A DNA stretch of 9,501 bases from Myxococcales bacterium (GTDB lineage Bacteria > Desulfobacterota_B > Binatia > UBA1149 > SPBQ01): assembly GCA_004525875.1 (NCBI GenBank), contig SPBQ01000054.1, forward strand, positions 1 through 9,501, in the 5' to 3' direction. Position numbers and translations under genes: made by a program. This document shows positions 1 through 6,904 of this stretch, piece after piece. Each line of letters begins with the position of its first letter. The first letter of the stretch is position 1. Below the pieces are notes generated by a model. The model saw only the letters and a list, made by a program, of their open reading frames with translations, ran no database searches and was not told where the DNA came from.

Positions 1-1
1 C

Positions 2-439
2 GGCATCGTCTTCGAAGGCGGCGCACGATTCGCCGCTACGTGGCCGCTGACGCAGAACGCGAACGTCATCCGGGGAAATGTTACAGAGAACCGCATCAGC
101 GGCTCCGGCTACGGCAAGTACGCCATCAGCGGCCAGGTGAACGCGAATATCGTCACCTACCAGGCCGACAACTGGGCCTCGCGGCGGCCCGCGGGTTGGT
201 GCCTGCCGGCGGGCAGCCTTCGCTACTCGCGCGACAGCGAGAAGGAGTACCTCGCCGGACAGCTGCGGATGAACAGCACGGCCGGCGGTTGCAGCGCTCA
301 CATGGCGACGGCCAAGCGCAATCTCACCAGTCGCGGCGACACGGGGCGGGTGATGGCCGACTGCTCGAACAACACCAGTGCCGGTGCCTGCCCGCGCACT
401 GGTTTCGGCACGATCAAGCTCGAGCGCGAGCTGAACTGA
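2..439 (+). CDS. C-terminal part of a secreted parallel beta-helix-like protein (5' end outside window)
   Basis: The frame is open from the window edge to a TGA at 437-439, giving the last 145 residues of a longer protein. The first ~45 visible residues alternate short hydrophobic and Asn/Gly turn positions (e.g. NANVIRGNVTENRISGSG, then YAISG and NANIVTY). That is the look of PbH1-type right-handed beta-helix coils, as in NosD, pectate-lyase-like and alginate-epimerase-like proteins. The following ~90 residues are not repeat-like and hold four cysteines (in WCLPAG, GGCSAH, ADCSNN, GACPRT), which suits a disulfide-stabilised exported domain. No catalytic residues can be assigned because the N-terminal part is missing. 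The next gene on this strand is a GT2 glycosyltransferase, so a role in an extracellular polysaccharide is possible but is inference. Fold assignment is moderate; the enzyme activity, if any, is unknown. Confidence 0.6.
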   Translation, partial: GIVFEGGARFAATWPLTQNANVIRGNVTENRISGSGYGKYAISGQVNANIVTYQADNWASRRPAGWCLPAGSLRYSRDSEKEYLAGQLRMNSTAGGCSAHMATAKRNLTSRGDTGRVMADCSNNTSAGACPRTGFGTIKLERELN

Positions 440-448
440 GGGTCGCCA

Positions 449-482
449 CGCGGTCGCGGCCACCGGGCCCCCGCGGACCGCG
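449..482 (+). terminator. GC-rich hairpin after the beta-helix gene, without a T-tract
   Basis: Ten bases after the stop codon, CGCGGTCGCGG (449-459) pairs with 471-482 over 11 base pairs, with only G475 bulged and an 11-base loop. No run of T follows, so it is not a classic intrinsic terminator. Hairpins lacking a U-tract are often proposed as 3' ends in GC-rich genomes. A second GGACCGCG copy (491-498, first at 475-482) could form a competing fold. Confidence 0.35.
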
Positions 483-522
483 GCGGCCACGGACCGCGCT
501 CCGGCACAGCGCAGATCGCGGC

Positions 523-551
523 TTGGCCGATTCCCGCGTCCCGCATAGACT
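523..551 (+). promoter_or_regulatory. Candidate sigma70-like promoter of the GT2 gene
   Basis: TTGGCC (523-528, 4/6 to the -35 consensus) is separated by exactly 17 bases from TAGACT (546-551, 4/6 to the -10 consensus). The predicted start of transcription would lie about 20-25 bases before the GTG at 582. A small hairpin, GCGGC(561-565)/GCCGC(570-574), would sit in the leader. Sequence match only. Confidence 0.35.
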
Positions 552-581
552 GCCGGGTCAGCGGCGACCGCCGCGCCGGAC

Positions 582-1382
582 GTGAGTACCAGGCCGGACA
601 TCTCGATCGTCGTTCCCGTTCACAACGAGGCCGACAGCCTCGACGAGCTCACCTGTGAGCTTGCGGCTGTGGCGGCTCGCCTGCCCGGGCGTTGCGAGCT
701 CATCTTCGTCGACGACGGGAGTACTGACGCCAGCCGCGAACGGCTTACCGCCCTCGCCCGCCGCGAGGCGCGTGTGCGTGTTCTCCTGCTCGACGGCCAG
801 CACGGCCAGAGCGCCGCTCTCGCCGCCGGTTTCGCGGCCGCACGCGGTGAGGTGACCGTTACCGTCGACGCCGACTTGCAGAACGATCCGGCCGATATCC
901 CTCGGCTTCTGGAGATGCTCGAAGATACGGACGCTGACGTCGTCAACGGTGTACGCGCGGCGCGCAACGACCCGTGGCTGCGCAGAGCGGCGTCGCGCGT
1001 GGCCAATGGCGTGCGCAGCCGCGTGACCGGAGACCACGTCACCGACGTCGGGTGCTCGTTGCGAGTGATGCGCACGGAGTTCTTGCGGTGCATCCGGCCG
1101 TTCGCGGGAATGCACCGCTTCCTGCCTGTGCTGCTGGCAATGGAAGGCGCGCGAGTCGTCGAGTGCCCGGTGGGTCACAGGCCACGTCGGCACGGCAAGT
1201 CGAACTATGGCATCCTCGATCGTCTCGGCGTGACGATCGTCGATCTGCTCGCGCTGCGCTGGATGCAGGCGCGCTCGCTCGACTACCGTGTGACCGAGCT
1301 GCGGGCCCCCGCCGGCGCGCTGCGCTTCGGTGACGACGCGGACGAGCCCACGACGATGGCCGAGCGCGCACGCTCGGCCTGA
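582..1382 (+). CDS. Family 2 glycosyltransferase, DPM1/ArnC-like (polyprenyl-phosphate sugar synthase type)
   Basis: This 266-residue protein has a GT-A fold signature from its first residues (ISIVVPVHNEADSL, residues 7-20). The nucleotide-binding VDDGST is at 43-48, the metal-binding DADLQ at 96-100, VGCSLR at 157-162, and the typical DPM-family block HRPRRHGKSNYG at 199-210. Such enzymes transfer a sugar from a nucleotide donor to a polyprenyl phosphate at the inner face of the cytoplasmic membrane. Unlike ArnC or GtrB it has no C-terminal pair of membrane helices: the tail after ~235 is hydrophilic, so it would be a soluble or peripheral form like yeast-type DPM1 catalytic subunits. The GTG start is chosen because homology begins 6 residues later; no good ribosome binding site precedes it. 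A GT39-type transferase, the usual user of such a lipid-linked sugar, is encoded nearby on the other strand. The last 100 bp overlap the 3' end of asnB. The sugar specificity is not readable. Confidence 0.88.
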   Translation: MSTRPDISIVVPVHNEADSLDELTCELAAVAARLPGRCELIFVDDGSTDASRERLTALARREARVRVLLLDGQHGQSAALAAGFAAARGEVTVTVDADLQNDPADIPRLLEMLEDTDADVVNGVRAARNDPWLRRAASRVANGVRSRVTGDHVTDVGCSLRVMRTEFLRCIRPFAGMHRFLPVLLAMEGARVVECPVGHRPRRHGKSNYGILDRLGVTIVDLLALRWMQARSLDYRVTELRAPAGALRFGDDADEPTTMAERARSA

Positions 1383-3298
1383 TCCACGCTGAAGCGCAGG
1401 GCGTCGAAACCGGCGACCCAGCGCTCGTACCACAACTGTAGCGACAGGACGGGCCAGAGCTTGCGGCCGTGGTCCGCGTGTCCCGCGCGGTGCTCGCCGA
1501 GCATCTGCGTGATCCGCCCGGGACGGGCCAGACCGAGCCGTTCGAGCGATCCAGGTGAGAGCAGCTCATCGGCTTCCTCGCGCAGCGCCCCGCACAGCCA
1601 CTCGCTCACCGGAACCGACAGGCCGCGCTTGCGGCGCCGGACGACCGCCGGAGGCACGCGCAGCGCGGCGGCCGATTTGAGCAACCGCTTGGTCGTCAGG
1701 CCGTGGACGGCGCTGGCGGCCGGCTGAGCGAGCGCCAGGTCCATGACGGCGCGACTGACGAACGGTGCGCGCGCCTCGATGCTCGAGAGCATGGTCGCGC
1801 GATCGATCTTCGTGAAGAGGTTCTCGGCGAGATAGGTCGTGACGTCGAAGCGCATGGCGCGCGTGAGATCCGCCTCGTTCACTCCCGTCCGTTCCCAGAT
1901 CGCGAGCGCCTGGTCTTCGGCGCTCACAGCCCTCCCCTCGCCGCCCAGCTGTGCGAAGGCGCCCGGTCCGAGCGCTCCGAACCACCGCATGTGGCGTTCG
2001 GCCGCCGGTAGCGCCGCCTCCTCGAGGAAGCGGCGCAGAAGAAAACCAAGGGGGACTGCGCCGGCACCGCGAGGGAGGCGACCCGCAACGGCAAGCGCAC
2101 CGCTGCGCAGTGTGGCCGGGAGTGCGGCAGTGCGGCCCGCCCACAGGTGGCCGAGATAGGTCGGGTAACCGCCGAACAGCTCGTCGGCGCCCTCCCCGGA
2201 CAGCACCACCTTGACGTCGTGGGATGCCGCCTCCGATAGCAGGATGGCGGGAAGAAGCGCGGGGTCACCGACCGGTTCGCCGACGCTGTCGGCGTAGGTG
2301 CGCAGCGCACGCAGCAAGGAGGCCTGGCCGGCGTCTACCTCGTGGTGCCGGGTGCCGAGACGGGCCGCGATCTCCGAGGCCAGGGGCGACTCGTCGTAGC
2401 CCGCGCGGTCGAAACGCGCGACGTAGGTGTGGACATCGGAGGCCGGTAGAGTTCGCACCAGCGTGGTTGCGAGCAATGAGGAATCGACGCCGCCCGACAG
2501 GAAGACTCCGACCGGTACGTCGGCAACCGCCTGTGCGGCGACCGCACTCTCGATTCGCTCGGGAGTCTCCCGGGGCGTGGCCACCGTCGTCCCTGTGTGG
2601 GTTTCCGCAACATCCCAGTAGCGGCGAAGGCGGATGCCGTCACGATCGGCGATCAGCAGCTGTCCCGCTTCCAGTGAGGCGATGTCCTCGAAGATGGTGT
2701 GGGGCGCAAGCGTGTAGCCGAGCTGCAGGTACTGGGCGAGCCCTTGCATGCACAGCGCCGGCGCGCAGGTCGCGCCGACGAGAAGCGCCTGGGTATCCGA
2801 GGCGAAGCGCAGCGTGGTCGCGGTCGCGCCGTTGAGCGCGCGTCGGGTGTAGAACAGCGGTTTCTCCCCGGCACGATCGCGGGCCAGGAGCAGTCGTTGT
2901 GCGCGTCCGTCGTAGATCGCGAGGCCGAACATTCCGTCGAGCTCGGCGATCGCGGCCTCGCCGTGGTCGAGGTAGAGCGCGAGAACGGGCTCCACGCCGT
3001 TGTGGTCGCTGCGGAACGGATAGCGGCTGGCGTATCGCCTGCGCAGCTCGGGTGCGTTGTAGATCTCGCCGTTGCAGACCAGCGCAACTTTCCCGTCCGG
3101 GCTCGTGAACGGCTGGGCCGCCTGCGCAGACGGATCGACGATGGCGAGGCGTCGGCAGCCGAGGATGGCGCTGGCCGTGATGAAGACGCCGTCGTGGTCG
3201 GGGCCGCGATGGGCGACCAGCGAGGCCATCGTGCGTGCGCGTGCCTCCTCGCCCGGAGGCAGCGCGTGATCGTCAAAGGAGCCGTAGATCCCGCACAT
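1283..3298 (-). CDS. asnB: Asparagine synthase (glutamine-hydrolysing) / AsnB-type amidotransferase
   Basis: This 671-residue two-domain protein starts MCGIYG, giving Cys2, the class II glutaminase nucleophile after Met removal. HRGPDHDG (30-37) and the glutamine-binding CNGEIYN (75-81) follow. The synthetase half has the PP-loop SGGVDSS (268-274), SGEGADELFGGYP (367-379) and KIDRATMLSSIEARAPF (497-513). The family reaction uses glutamine and ATP to amidate aspartate or, in polysaccharide loci, perhaps another carboxylate; the true acceptor here is unknown. The ATG at 3298 is certain because Cys2 must be N-terminal, although the frame stays open far upstream. It starts 2 bases after the stop of the GT39 gene with no clear ribosome binding site, so translational coupling is likely. 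The conserved domain ends near LWYERW (622-627); the last ~44 residues are an arginine/serine/alanine-rich tail encoded largely in the 100-bp overlap with the GT2 gene. Family confidence is high, substrate low. Confidence 0.93.
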   Translation of the reverse strand: MCGIYGSFDDHALPPGEEARARTMASLVAHRGPDHDGVFITASAILGCRRLAIVDPSAQAAQPFTSPDGKVALVCNGEIYNAPELRRRYASRYPFRSDHNGVEPVLALYLDHGEAAIAELDGMFGLAIYDGRAQRLLLARDRAGEKPLFYTRRALNGATATTLRFASDTQALLVGATCAPALCMQGLAQYLQLGYTLAPHTIFEDIASLEAGQLLIADRDGIRLRRYWDVAETHTGTTVATPRETPERIESAVAAQAVADVPVGVFLSGGVDSSLLATTLVRTLPASDVHTYVARFDRAGYDESPLASEIAARLGTRHHEVDAGQASLLRALRTYADSVGEPVGDPALLPAILLSEAASHDVKVVLSGEGADELFGGYPTYLGHLWAGRTAALPATLRSGALAVAGRLPRGAGAVPLGFLLRRFLEEAALPAAERHMRWFGALGPGAFAQLGGEGRAVSAEDQALAIWERTGVNEADLTRAMRFDVTTYLAENLFTKIDRATMLSSIEARAPFVSRAVMDLALAQPAASAVHGLTTKRLLKSAAALRVPPAVVRRRKRGLSVPVSEWLCGALREEADELLSPGSLERLGLARPGRITQMLGEHRAGHADHGRKLWPVLSLQLWYERWVAGFDALRFSVDQAERARSAIVVGSSASSPKRSAPAGARSSVTR
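1358..1379. terminator. Perfect 9-bp palindromic hairpin inside the convergent 3' overlap
   Basis: GGCCGAGCG (1358-1366) and CGCTCGGCC (1371-1379) pair perfectly around the tetranucleotide CGCA. It lies at the very end of the GT2 gene (stop at 1380-1382) and within the last part of asnB on the opposite strand, so a hairpin forms in either transcript. There is no T-tract on either side. It may act as a bidirectional RNA 3'-end structure, but it could also be only coding sequence. Confidence 0.35.
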
Positions 3299-3300
3299 CG

Positions 3301-4986
3301 TCAGCGTCCGCAGGGACCGAACGCCGCGTAGCGTCCGGACGCGGCGATCGGAGGCATCGCTCCCTCGAGCTCGCTCACCACGTCCGAGTTCTTGCGATGG
3401 GTGACGAAGATCGTTGGCTCGCTGCACGCTGCGGCCGCGTCGCGGCACCAGCCGCCCGCGCGCAGCGTCGAGCCTGGTTGCTGCCTGAGTTCGTCGAGGT
3501 ACTCCTGCACGTAGTTGCTGCGGATGGCGGTTCCGTCGTCGGTCGCAATCAGTACCGCACGGCCCAGGTAGAACGGCAACGAGGGGGGAACGCGAGCGAT
3601 CGCTACCACGCGAACAGCCGCCTCCGACTCGGTGTCGACCGCCTCGATTGCAGCGGCCAGCTCGCGCGCCGAACGCTGCTCGGCGATCGCCGCGAGCACC
3701 GGATGCCCGCTGAGGGCGGGGACGACGATGAACGCAACAAGGACGGCGACAGCGTGCGCCGAGTGGCCGCTGCGTCGCGCCCACAGGCCCAGCGCGGCCA
3801 CGAGCAGCAGGCCCGCCCCACAACGCCGAGCCGCGCCTGCCACGATGGCGGGCAGCGTCTCGTAGCTCGGATCGACGAGGCCGGCGATCCATGAACCCGC
3901 GCCGAGACCGATCAGTCCGATGATGAGTGCCGCGGCTGCGGTCACGGACACCGCGTGCCGTACAGCTCGTGGGGCCGAGAGCGACAGGTGGGCCGTGAGC
4001 AGCGCGACCGCGGGAAAGACCGGCAGGATGTAGCCCAGTCGTTTCGACTGGGAGAGCGTGAAGAACGCGATCGGGACGAAGATCCAGAGCAGAAGGTAGC
4101 TCTCCCGCGACGTTTCTTCACGACGCGTTCGCCACCATCCGGCGACGCGGGCCGGCGCGCACAGCGGCACGATGATCCACGGCAACGCGCCAGCGAGTAG
4201 CAGCACGATGAAGGTGTAGAACGGCGCCGTGCGTTCCATGCGATCGGTGGCAACGCGCTCGAACGTCTCGCGCACGAAGGCGTAGTGCGCGAACTCGGGA
4301 TGCGCGCAGACGACGGCGGCGAACCACGGCCCGACCACGGCCGCGAACACCAGCAGCCCGGTCCCCGTACGGGCCCGTCGCGGCGATCGCCCGGAGACGA
4401 GGCAATGGGCGAGGCCGACGAGAACCGGCAGCGCGAGCCCGACCGGTCCCTTGGTGAGCACGCCCGCACCGGCGGCGGCCCAGGCGAGGGCCGCGCCTGT
4501 TGTGCTGTCCTCCTCGAGCGCCAGATACAGGCCCGCCAGGGACGCGGTCATCCAGAACATCATCACCGCGTCGAAGATGACGATGCGTGCGAAGGCGAGC
4601 ACGAGCGGACAGGACAGCAGGACGACGGCGGCGAGGGCTCCGGTATCGGTCGAGTACAGTTGTCGGCCGAGCAGGATCAGTAGCACGGCGGTCGCCAGTG
4701 TGAAGACCAGGGCGGGTAGCCGTGCGGCCAGCTCGCTGCGCCCGAGCACGACGGTCGAGATGCCGATCGCCGCGAACAGCAGCACGGGCTTGTCGAGGTA
4801 GGGCAGTCCGTTGTAGTGCGGCACGACCCAGTTCCCGGACGCGGCCATCTCGGCCCCCACCGCCGCGTTGCGGCCCTCGTCGGGATCGATGAGCGCGACC
4901 GAGCCCAGCCCACGGCCAAGGCAGACCAGGAGCAGGACCGACAGTACGACCAGCGTCGTACGGAGCGTGTCAGTGGTATCGGGCAA
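3301..4986 (-). CDS. Membrane glycosyltransferase, GT39/ArnT-like (PMT_2 family)
   Basis: From the TTG at 4986 the product is 561 residues. A first membrane helix (8-28) is followed by the hallmark acidic loop DPDEGR (34-39), then YLDKPVLLF (63-71), TKGPVG (178-183) and SKRLGYILP (314-322). All are typical of ArnT and related polyprenyl-phosphate-sugar-dependent transferases. About ten or more hydrophobic helices reach to residue ~430. The final ~125 residues form a soluble periplasmic-type domain with a few cysteines (C514, C521, C559). The enzyme would move a sugar from a lipid carrier to an acceptor outside the inner membrane; lipid A, glycan or protein cannot be told apart. The frame has no ATG upstream of the helix. 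In-frame options are TTG 4986, GTG 5064 and TTG 5133. The 4986 start is chosen because the extra sequence of the others is arginine-rich, non-family-like, and runs through the inverted repeat. It is the first gene of a pair with asnB. Confidence 0.85.
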   Translation of the reverse strand: MPDTTDTLRTTLVVLSVLLLVCLGRGLGSVALIDPDEGRNAAVGAEMAASGNWVVPHYNGLPYLDKPVLLFAAIGISTVVLGRSELAARLPALVFTLATAVLLILLGRQLYSTDTGALAAVVLLSCPLVLAFARIVIFDAVMMFWMTASLAGLYLALEEDSTTGAALAWAAAGAGVLTKGPVGLALPVLVGLAHCLVSGRSPRRARTGTGLLVFAAVVGPWFAAVVCAHPEFAHYAFVRETFERVATDRMERTAPFYTFIVLLLAGALPWIIVPLCAPARVAGWWRTRREETSRESYLLLWIFVPIAFFTLSQSKRLGYILPVFPAVALLTAHLSLSAPRAVRHAVSVTAAAALIIGLIGLGAGSWIAGLVDPSYETLPAIVAGAARRCGAGLLLVAALGLWARRSGHSAHAVAVLVAFIVVPALSGHPVLAAIAEQRSARELAAAIEAVDTESEAAVRVVAIARVPPSLPFYLGRAVLIATDDGTAIRSNYVQEYLDELRQQPGSTLRAGGWCRDAAAACSEPTIFVTHRKNSDVVSELEGAMPPIAASGRYAAFGPCGR

Positions 4987-5004
4987 GGCGATCGAGGAGC
5001 GTAA

Positions 5005-5032
5005 CCTATACAGGTCGTCGCGATGCCTCCAG
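5005..5032 (-). promoter_or_regulatory. Weak candidate promoter for GT39-asnB
   Basis: On the minus strand TATAGG (5010-5005) is a 4/6 match to a -10 element; the -35 position (CTGGAG, 5032-5027, 16 bases away) is poor at 2/6. Transcription would start only about 10-13 bases before the TTG at 4986, which would favour that start and a near-leaderless message. Low confidence. Confidence 0.2.
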
Positions 5033-5049
5033 GACCGGCCGCAGGCGGA

Positions 5050-5071
5050 CCGGACGTGACTCACCGTCCGG
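5050..5071. promoter_or_regulatory. 22-bp inverted repeat in the divergent intergenic region, candidate operator
   Basis: CCGGACG (5050-5056) and CGTCCGG (5065-5071) are perfect inverted arms with an 8-base spacer. Allowing one extra C (5065), the symmetry extends inward through GTGA (5056-5059) and TCAC (5061-5064). It lies between divergently read genes and covers the -35 element of the candidate promoter at 5056-5084, as expected of a dimeric repressor site. No regulator gene is present in the window. Confidence 0.4.
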
Positions 5072-5084
5072 ACACGATCACAAT
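5056..5084 (+). promoter_or_regulatory. Candidate sigma70-like promoter of the oxidoreductase-sodC-deacylase unit
   Basis: GTGACT (5056-5061, 4/6 to TTGACA) and CACAAT (5079-5084, 4/6 to TATAAT) are spaced by exactly 17 bases. Transcription would begin near 5091, leaving a leader of about 42 bases with the ribosome binding site AGGGGG at 5121-5126. The -35 falls in the centre of the inverted repeat at 5050-5071. Confidence 0.35.
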
Positions 5085-5132
5085 CCTGCGCCGGCCCGTG
5101 TGCTCGTATGCCGCGGACGCAGGGGGAAACCA

Positions 5133-6197
5133 ATGGACGTCGGCGTTCTCGCGATCTTCCAGAACTACAAGGGCGGCATGGACGACGCGGACATGGTCCG
5201 CAACGAGCTCAGGCTGGCCGATCAAGCCGAGCCGCTCGGTTTCGATACGTACTGGCCCACCGAGCATCACTTCACCGACTACTCGGCCTGTCCGGACAAC
5301 GTCCAGCTGCTGAGCTACCTGGCCGGCCGCACCAAGCGCATCAAGCTCGGCACCGGTGCGGTGATCGTGCCGTGGAACGATCCCCTGCGCGTGGTCGAGA
5401 AGATGGTGTTTCTCGATCACCTGTCGGGGGGCCGTGCGGTGCTCGGCATGGGGCGTGGCCTGGCGCGCGTGGAGTACGGGCACTTCGGTATCGACATGGA
5501 CGAGTCTCGCGATCGCTTCGACGAAGGCGCAGCCATGATCATCGATGGGCTGCGCACTGGGTATGTCGAGGGCGCGGGGCCGTACTATCCACAGGTGCGG
5601 ACACCGGTACGCCCGCGTCCGCTCACCGACTTCGCCGATCGTATCTACTGCGTCGGTGTCTCACCCGAATCGGTGATCCAGGCAGGCAAGCTCGGCGGTC
5701 GTCTCATGGTGTTCTCGCAGACACCGTGGGAGATCTTTGCCGAGGGTGCACTCGCCCAGTATCGCGTCTCGTATCGCGAGGCTCATGGTGGCGAGCCGCC
5801 GGCGCCCCTGACCGGCGATCTCATGTTCTGTCACGAGAGCTCGCAGGCCGCCCACGACCTGGCGATGCAGTACATGTCGAACTACTTCCTCTCGATCATC
5901 GATCACTACGAGCTGTTCAGCGAGCACTTCAAGCAGGCTAAGGGCTACGAGTACTACGCGAGCTCGATGGAGATGTTCAAAGCGGTCGGCGTCGAGGCGG
6001 CGGCCGACACCTACTGTCAGATCCAGGCGTGGGGGACCCCGAAGGAGATCCTCGAGAAGATTCGATGGCGGCGCGAGCTGCTGGGCGCGTTCGAGCTCAA
6101 CTGCATCGTCAACTACGGCGGCATGTCGATCGAGGAAGCGGAGAGCAGCATGCGGCTGTTCTCGCGCGAGGTGCTGCCGGAGCTGCACCGGTGGTAG
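5133..6197 (+). CDS. LLM class flavin-dependent oxidoreductase (bacterial luciferase-like)
   Basis: This 354-residue protein of normal length for the family (~330-360) has the luciferase-like TIM-barrel signature throughout. It starts with the first strand MDVGVLAIF, then WPTEHHF (41-47), GTGAVIVPWNDPLRVVEKM (73-91) and LDHLSGGR with LGMGRG (94-109). The AGKLGGR...FSQTPWE block is at 184-200. Family members use reduced FMN or F420 to oxygenate or oxidise small organic molecules in the cytoplasm; the substrate cannot be read here. The ATG at 5133 is preferred over a GTG at 5100 because AGGGGG lies 6 bases upstream and the family normally begins at this strand. It is the first gene of a three-gene run with sodC and a D-aminoacylase-like gene, and is divergent from the GT39 gene. 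No flavin reductase gene is visible next to it, so reduced flavin would have to come from elsewhere. Confidence 0.9.
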   Translation: MDVGVLAIFQNYKGGMDDADMVRNELRLADQAEPLGFDTYWPTEHHFTDYSACPDNVQLLSYLAGRTKRIKLGTGAVIVPWNDPLRVVEKMVFLDHLSGGRAVLGMGRGLARVEYGHFGIDMDESRDRFDEGAAMIIDGLRTGYVEGAGPYYPQVRTPVRPRPLTDFADRIYCVGVSPESVIQAGKLGGRLMVFSQTPWEIFAEGALAQYRVSYREAHGGEPPAPLTGDLMFCHESSQAAHDLAMQYMSNYFLSIIDHYELFSEHFKQAKGYEYYASSMEMFKAVGVEAAADTYCQIQAWGTPKEILEKIRWRRELLGAFELNCIVNYGGMSIEEAESSMRLFSREVLPELHRW

Positions 6198-6242
6198 CGC
6201 GGCGCGTTGCGTCCGCCCCTCGCTCCCGTCATAGCAGTTGAG

Positions 6243-6890
6243 ATGAGCTCGGCGATGCCCTTCACGACTGGCCGCGCCCCCCGGCCCGCCTTCACACGCG
6301 TGTTTCCACCGCTGGCGATCTCGACCTGCCTTTTGATGATCTGTGCCCTGGCCTCATGCCGTGGCGGTGGGGACGCCCCGAACGGCAAGCCGGCGAAGTC
6401 CGAGCCCGTTGCCGATGCGGCAGACTCGACGCCGAGCCCGGTGGTGGCCCTGTTGCAGCCGACGGCCGGCAACACCGTATCCGGCGAGGTGGAGTTCATC
6501 CCCGAACCGGATGGCGGGGTCCGTGTGGTCGCGAAGGTCGTGGGGCTGCACGGCGATCTGCACGGCTTTCACGTTCATGAGCGCGGCGACTGCAGCGCGC
6601 GTGACGGCACGTCGGCCGGTGGACATTTCAATCCCGACGGTTCGCCGCACGGCAGCCCGCTCACCGATTCGGCGGGGCGCCACGTCGGAGATCTTGGCAA
6701 TCTTGCGCCCGATCCCTCGACCGGTATCGCCGCCTATGACCGCGTCGACGAGCAGCTCTCGCTGTCCGGCCCGCGCAGCATCGTCGGGAAGTCGGTCATC
6801 GTTCACGCGGGGGCGGACGATCTCGAGAGCCAGCCGACCGGAGCGGCCGGCGCGCGCATCGCCTGCGGCGTGATCGTGGTGCGCGACTGA
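6243..6890 (+). CDS. sodC: Cu/Zn superoxide dismutase, predicted lipoprotein
   Basis: This 215-residue protein begins with a positively charged n-region and a hydrophobic stretch (22-36) ending in the lipobox LASC (36-39). Cys39 would be lipidated and the enzyme anchored facing the periplasm. A Gly/Ala/Pro/Ser linker leads into the SOD domain (about 66-215). The copper ligands are H110, H112, H128 and H188; zinc uses H128, H136, H147 and D150. The disulfide pair is C117/C208, and the active-site arginine is R205 in GARIACGVI. All are present, so it should be active in converting superoxide to peroxide and oxygen. The start is uncertain: ATG 6243 and ATG 6255 are both in frame without a clear ribosome binding site, and either leaves the signal intact. 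It begins 45 bases after the flavin oxidoreductase and ends 14 bases before the deacylase, so co-transcription is likely. Confidence 0.93.
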   Translation: MSSAMPFTTGRAPRPAFTRVFPPLAISTCLLMICALASCRGGGDAPNGKPAKSEPVADAADSTPSPVVALLQPTAGNTVSGEVEFIPEPDGGVRVVAKVVGLHGDLHGFHVHERGDCSARDGTSAGGHFNPDGSPHGSPLTDSAGRHVGDLGNLAPDPSTGIAAYDRVDEQLSLSGPRSIVGKSVIVHAGADDLESQPTGAAGARIACGVIVVRD

Positions 6891-6904
6891 CGGAGCGGCA
6901 AGCC

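Noticed and set aside
40..585. Plus-strand frame overlapping the beta-helix gene in another phase
   Set aside because: Extremely Arg/Pro/His-rich product without recognisable features; the frame ending at 439 has the beta-helix pattern instead.
558..1433. Long open frame on the minus strand opposite the GT2 gene
   Set aside because: It mirrors the GT2 codons, shows no domain and spans the convergent end where asnB is the real minus-strand gene.
3299..3892. Extension of the AsnB reading frame far upstream of 3298 on the minus strand
   Set aside because: The class II glutaminase needs Cys directly after the initiator Met, which fixes the start at 3298. The upstream part is an arginine-rich out-of-frame shadow of the GT39 gene.
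5100..5132. Earlier GTG start for the luciferase-like gene
   Set aside because: It adds 11 residues not expected in the family and ignores the AGGGGG ribosome binding site placed for the ATG at 5133.
6198..6242. Possible separate promoter between the flavin oxidoreductase and sodC
   Set aside because: The 45-base gap shows no paired -35/-10 elements and no terminator.
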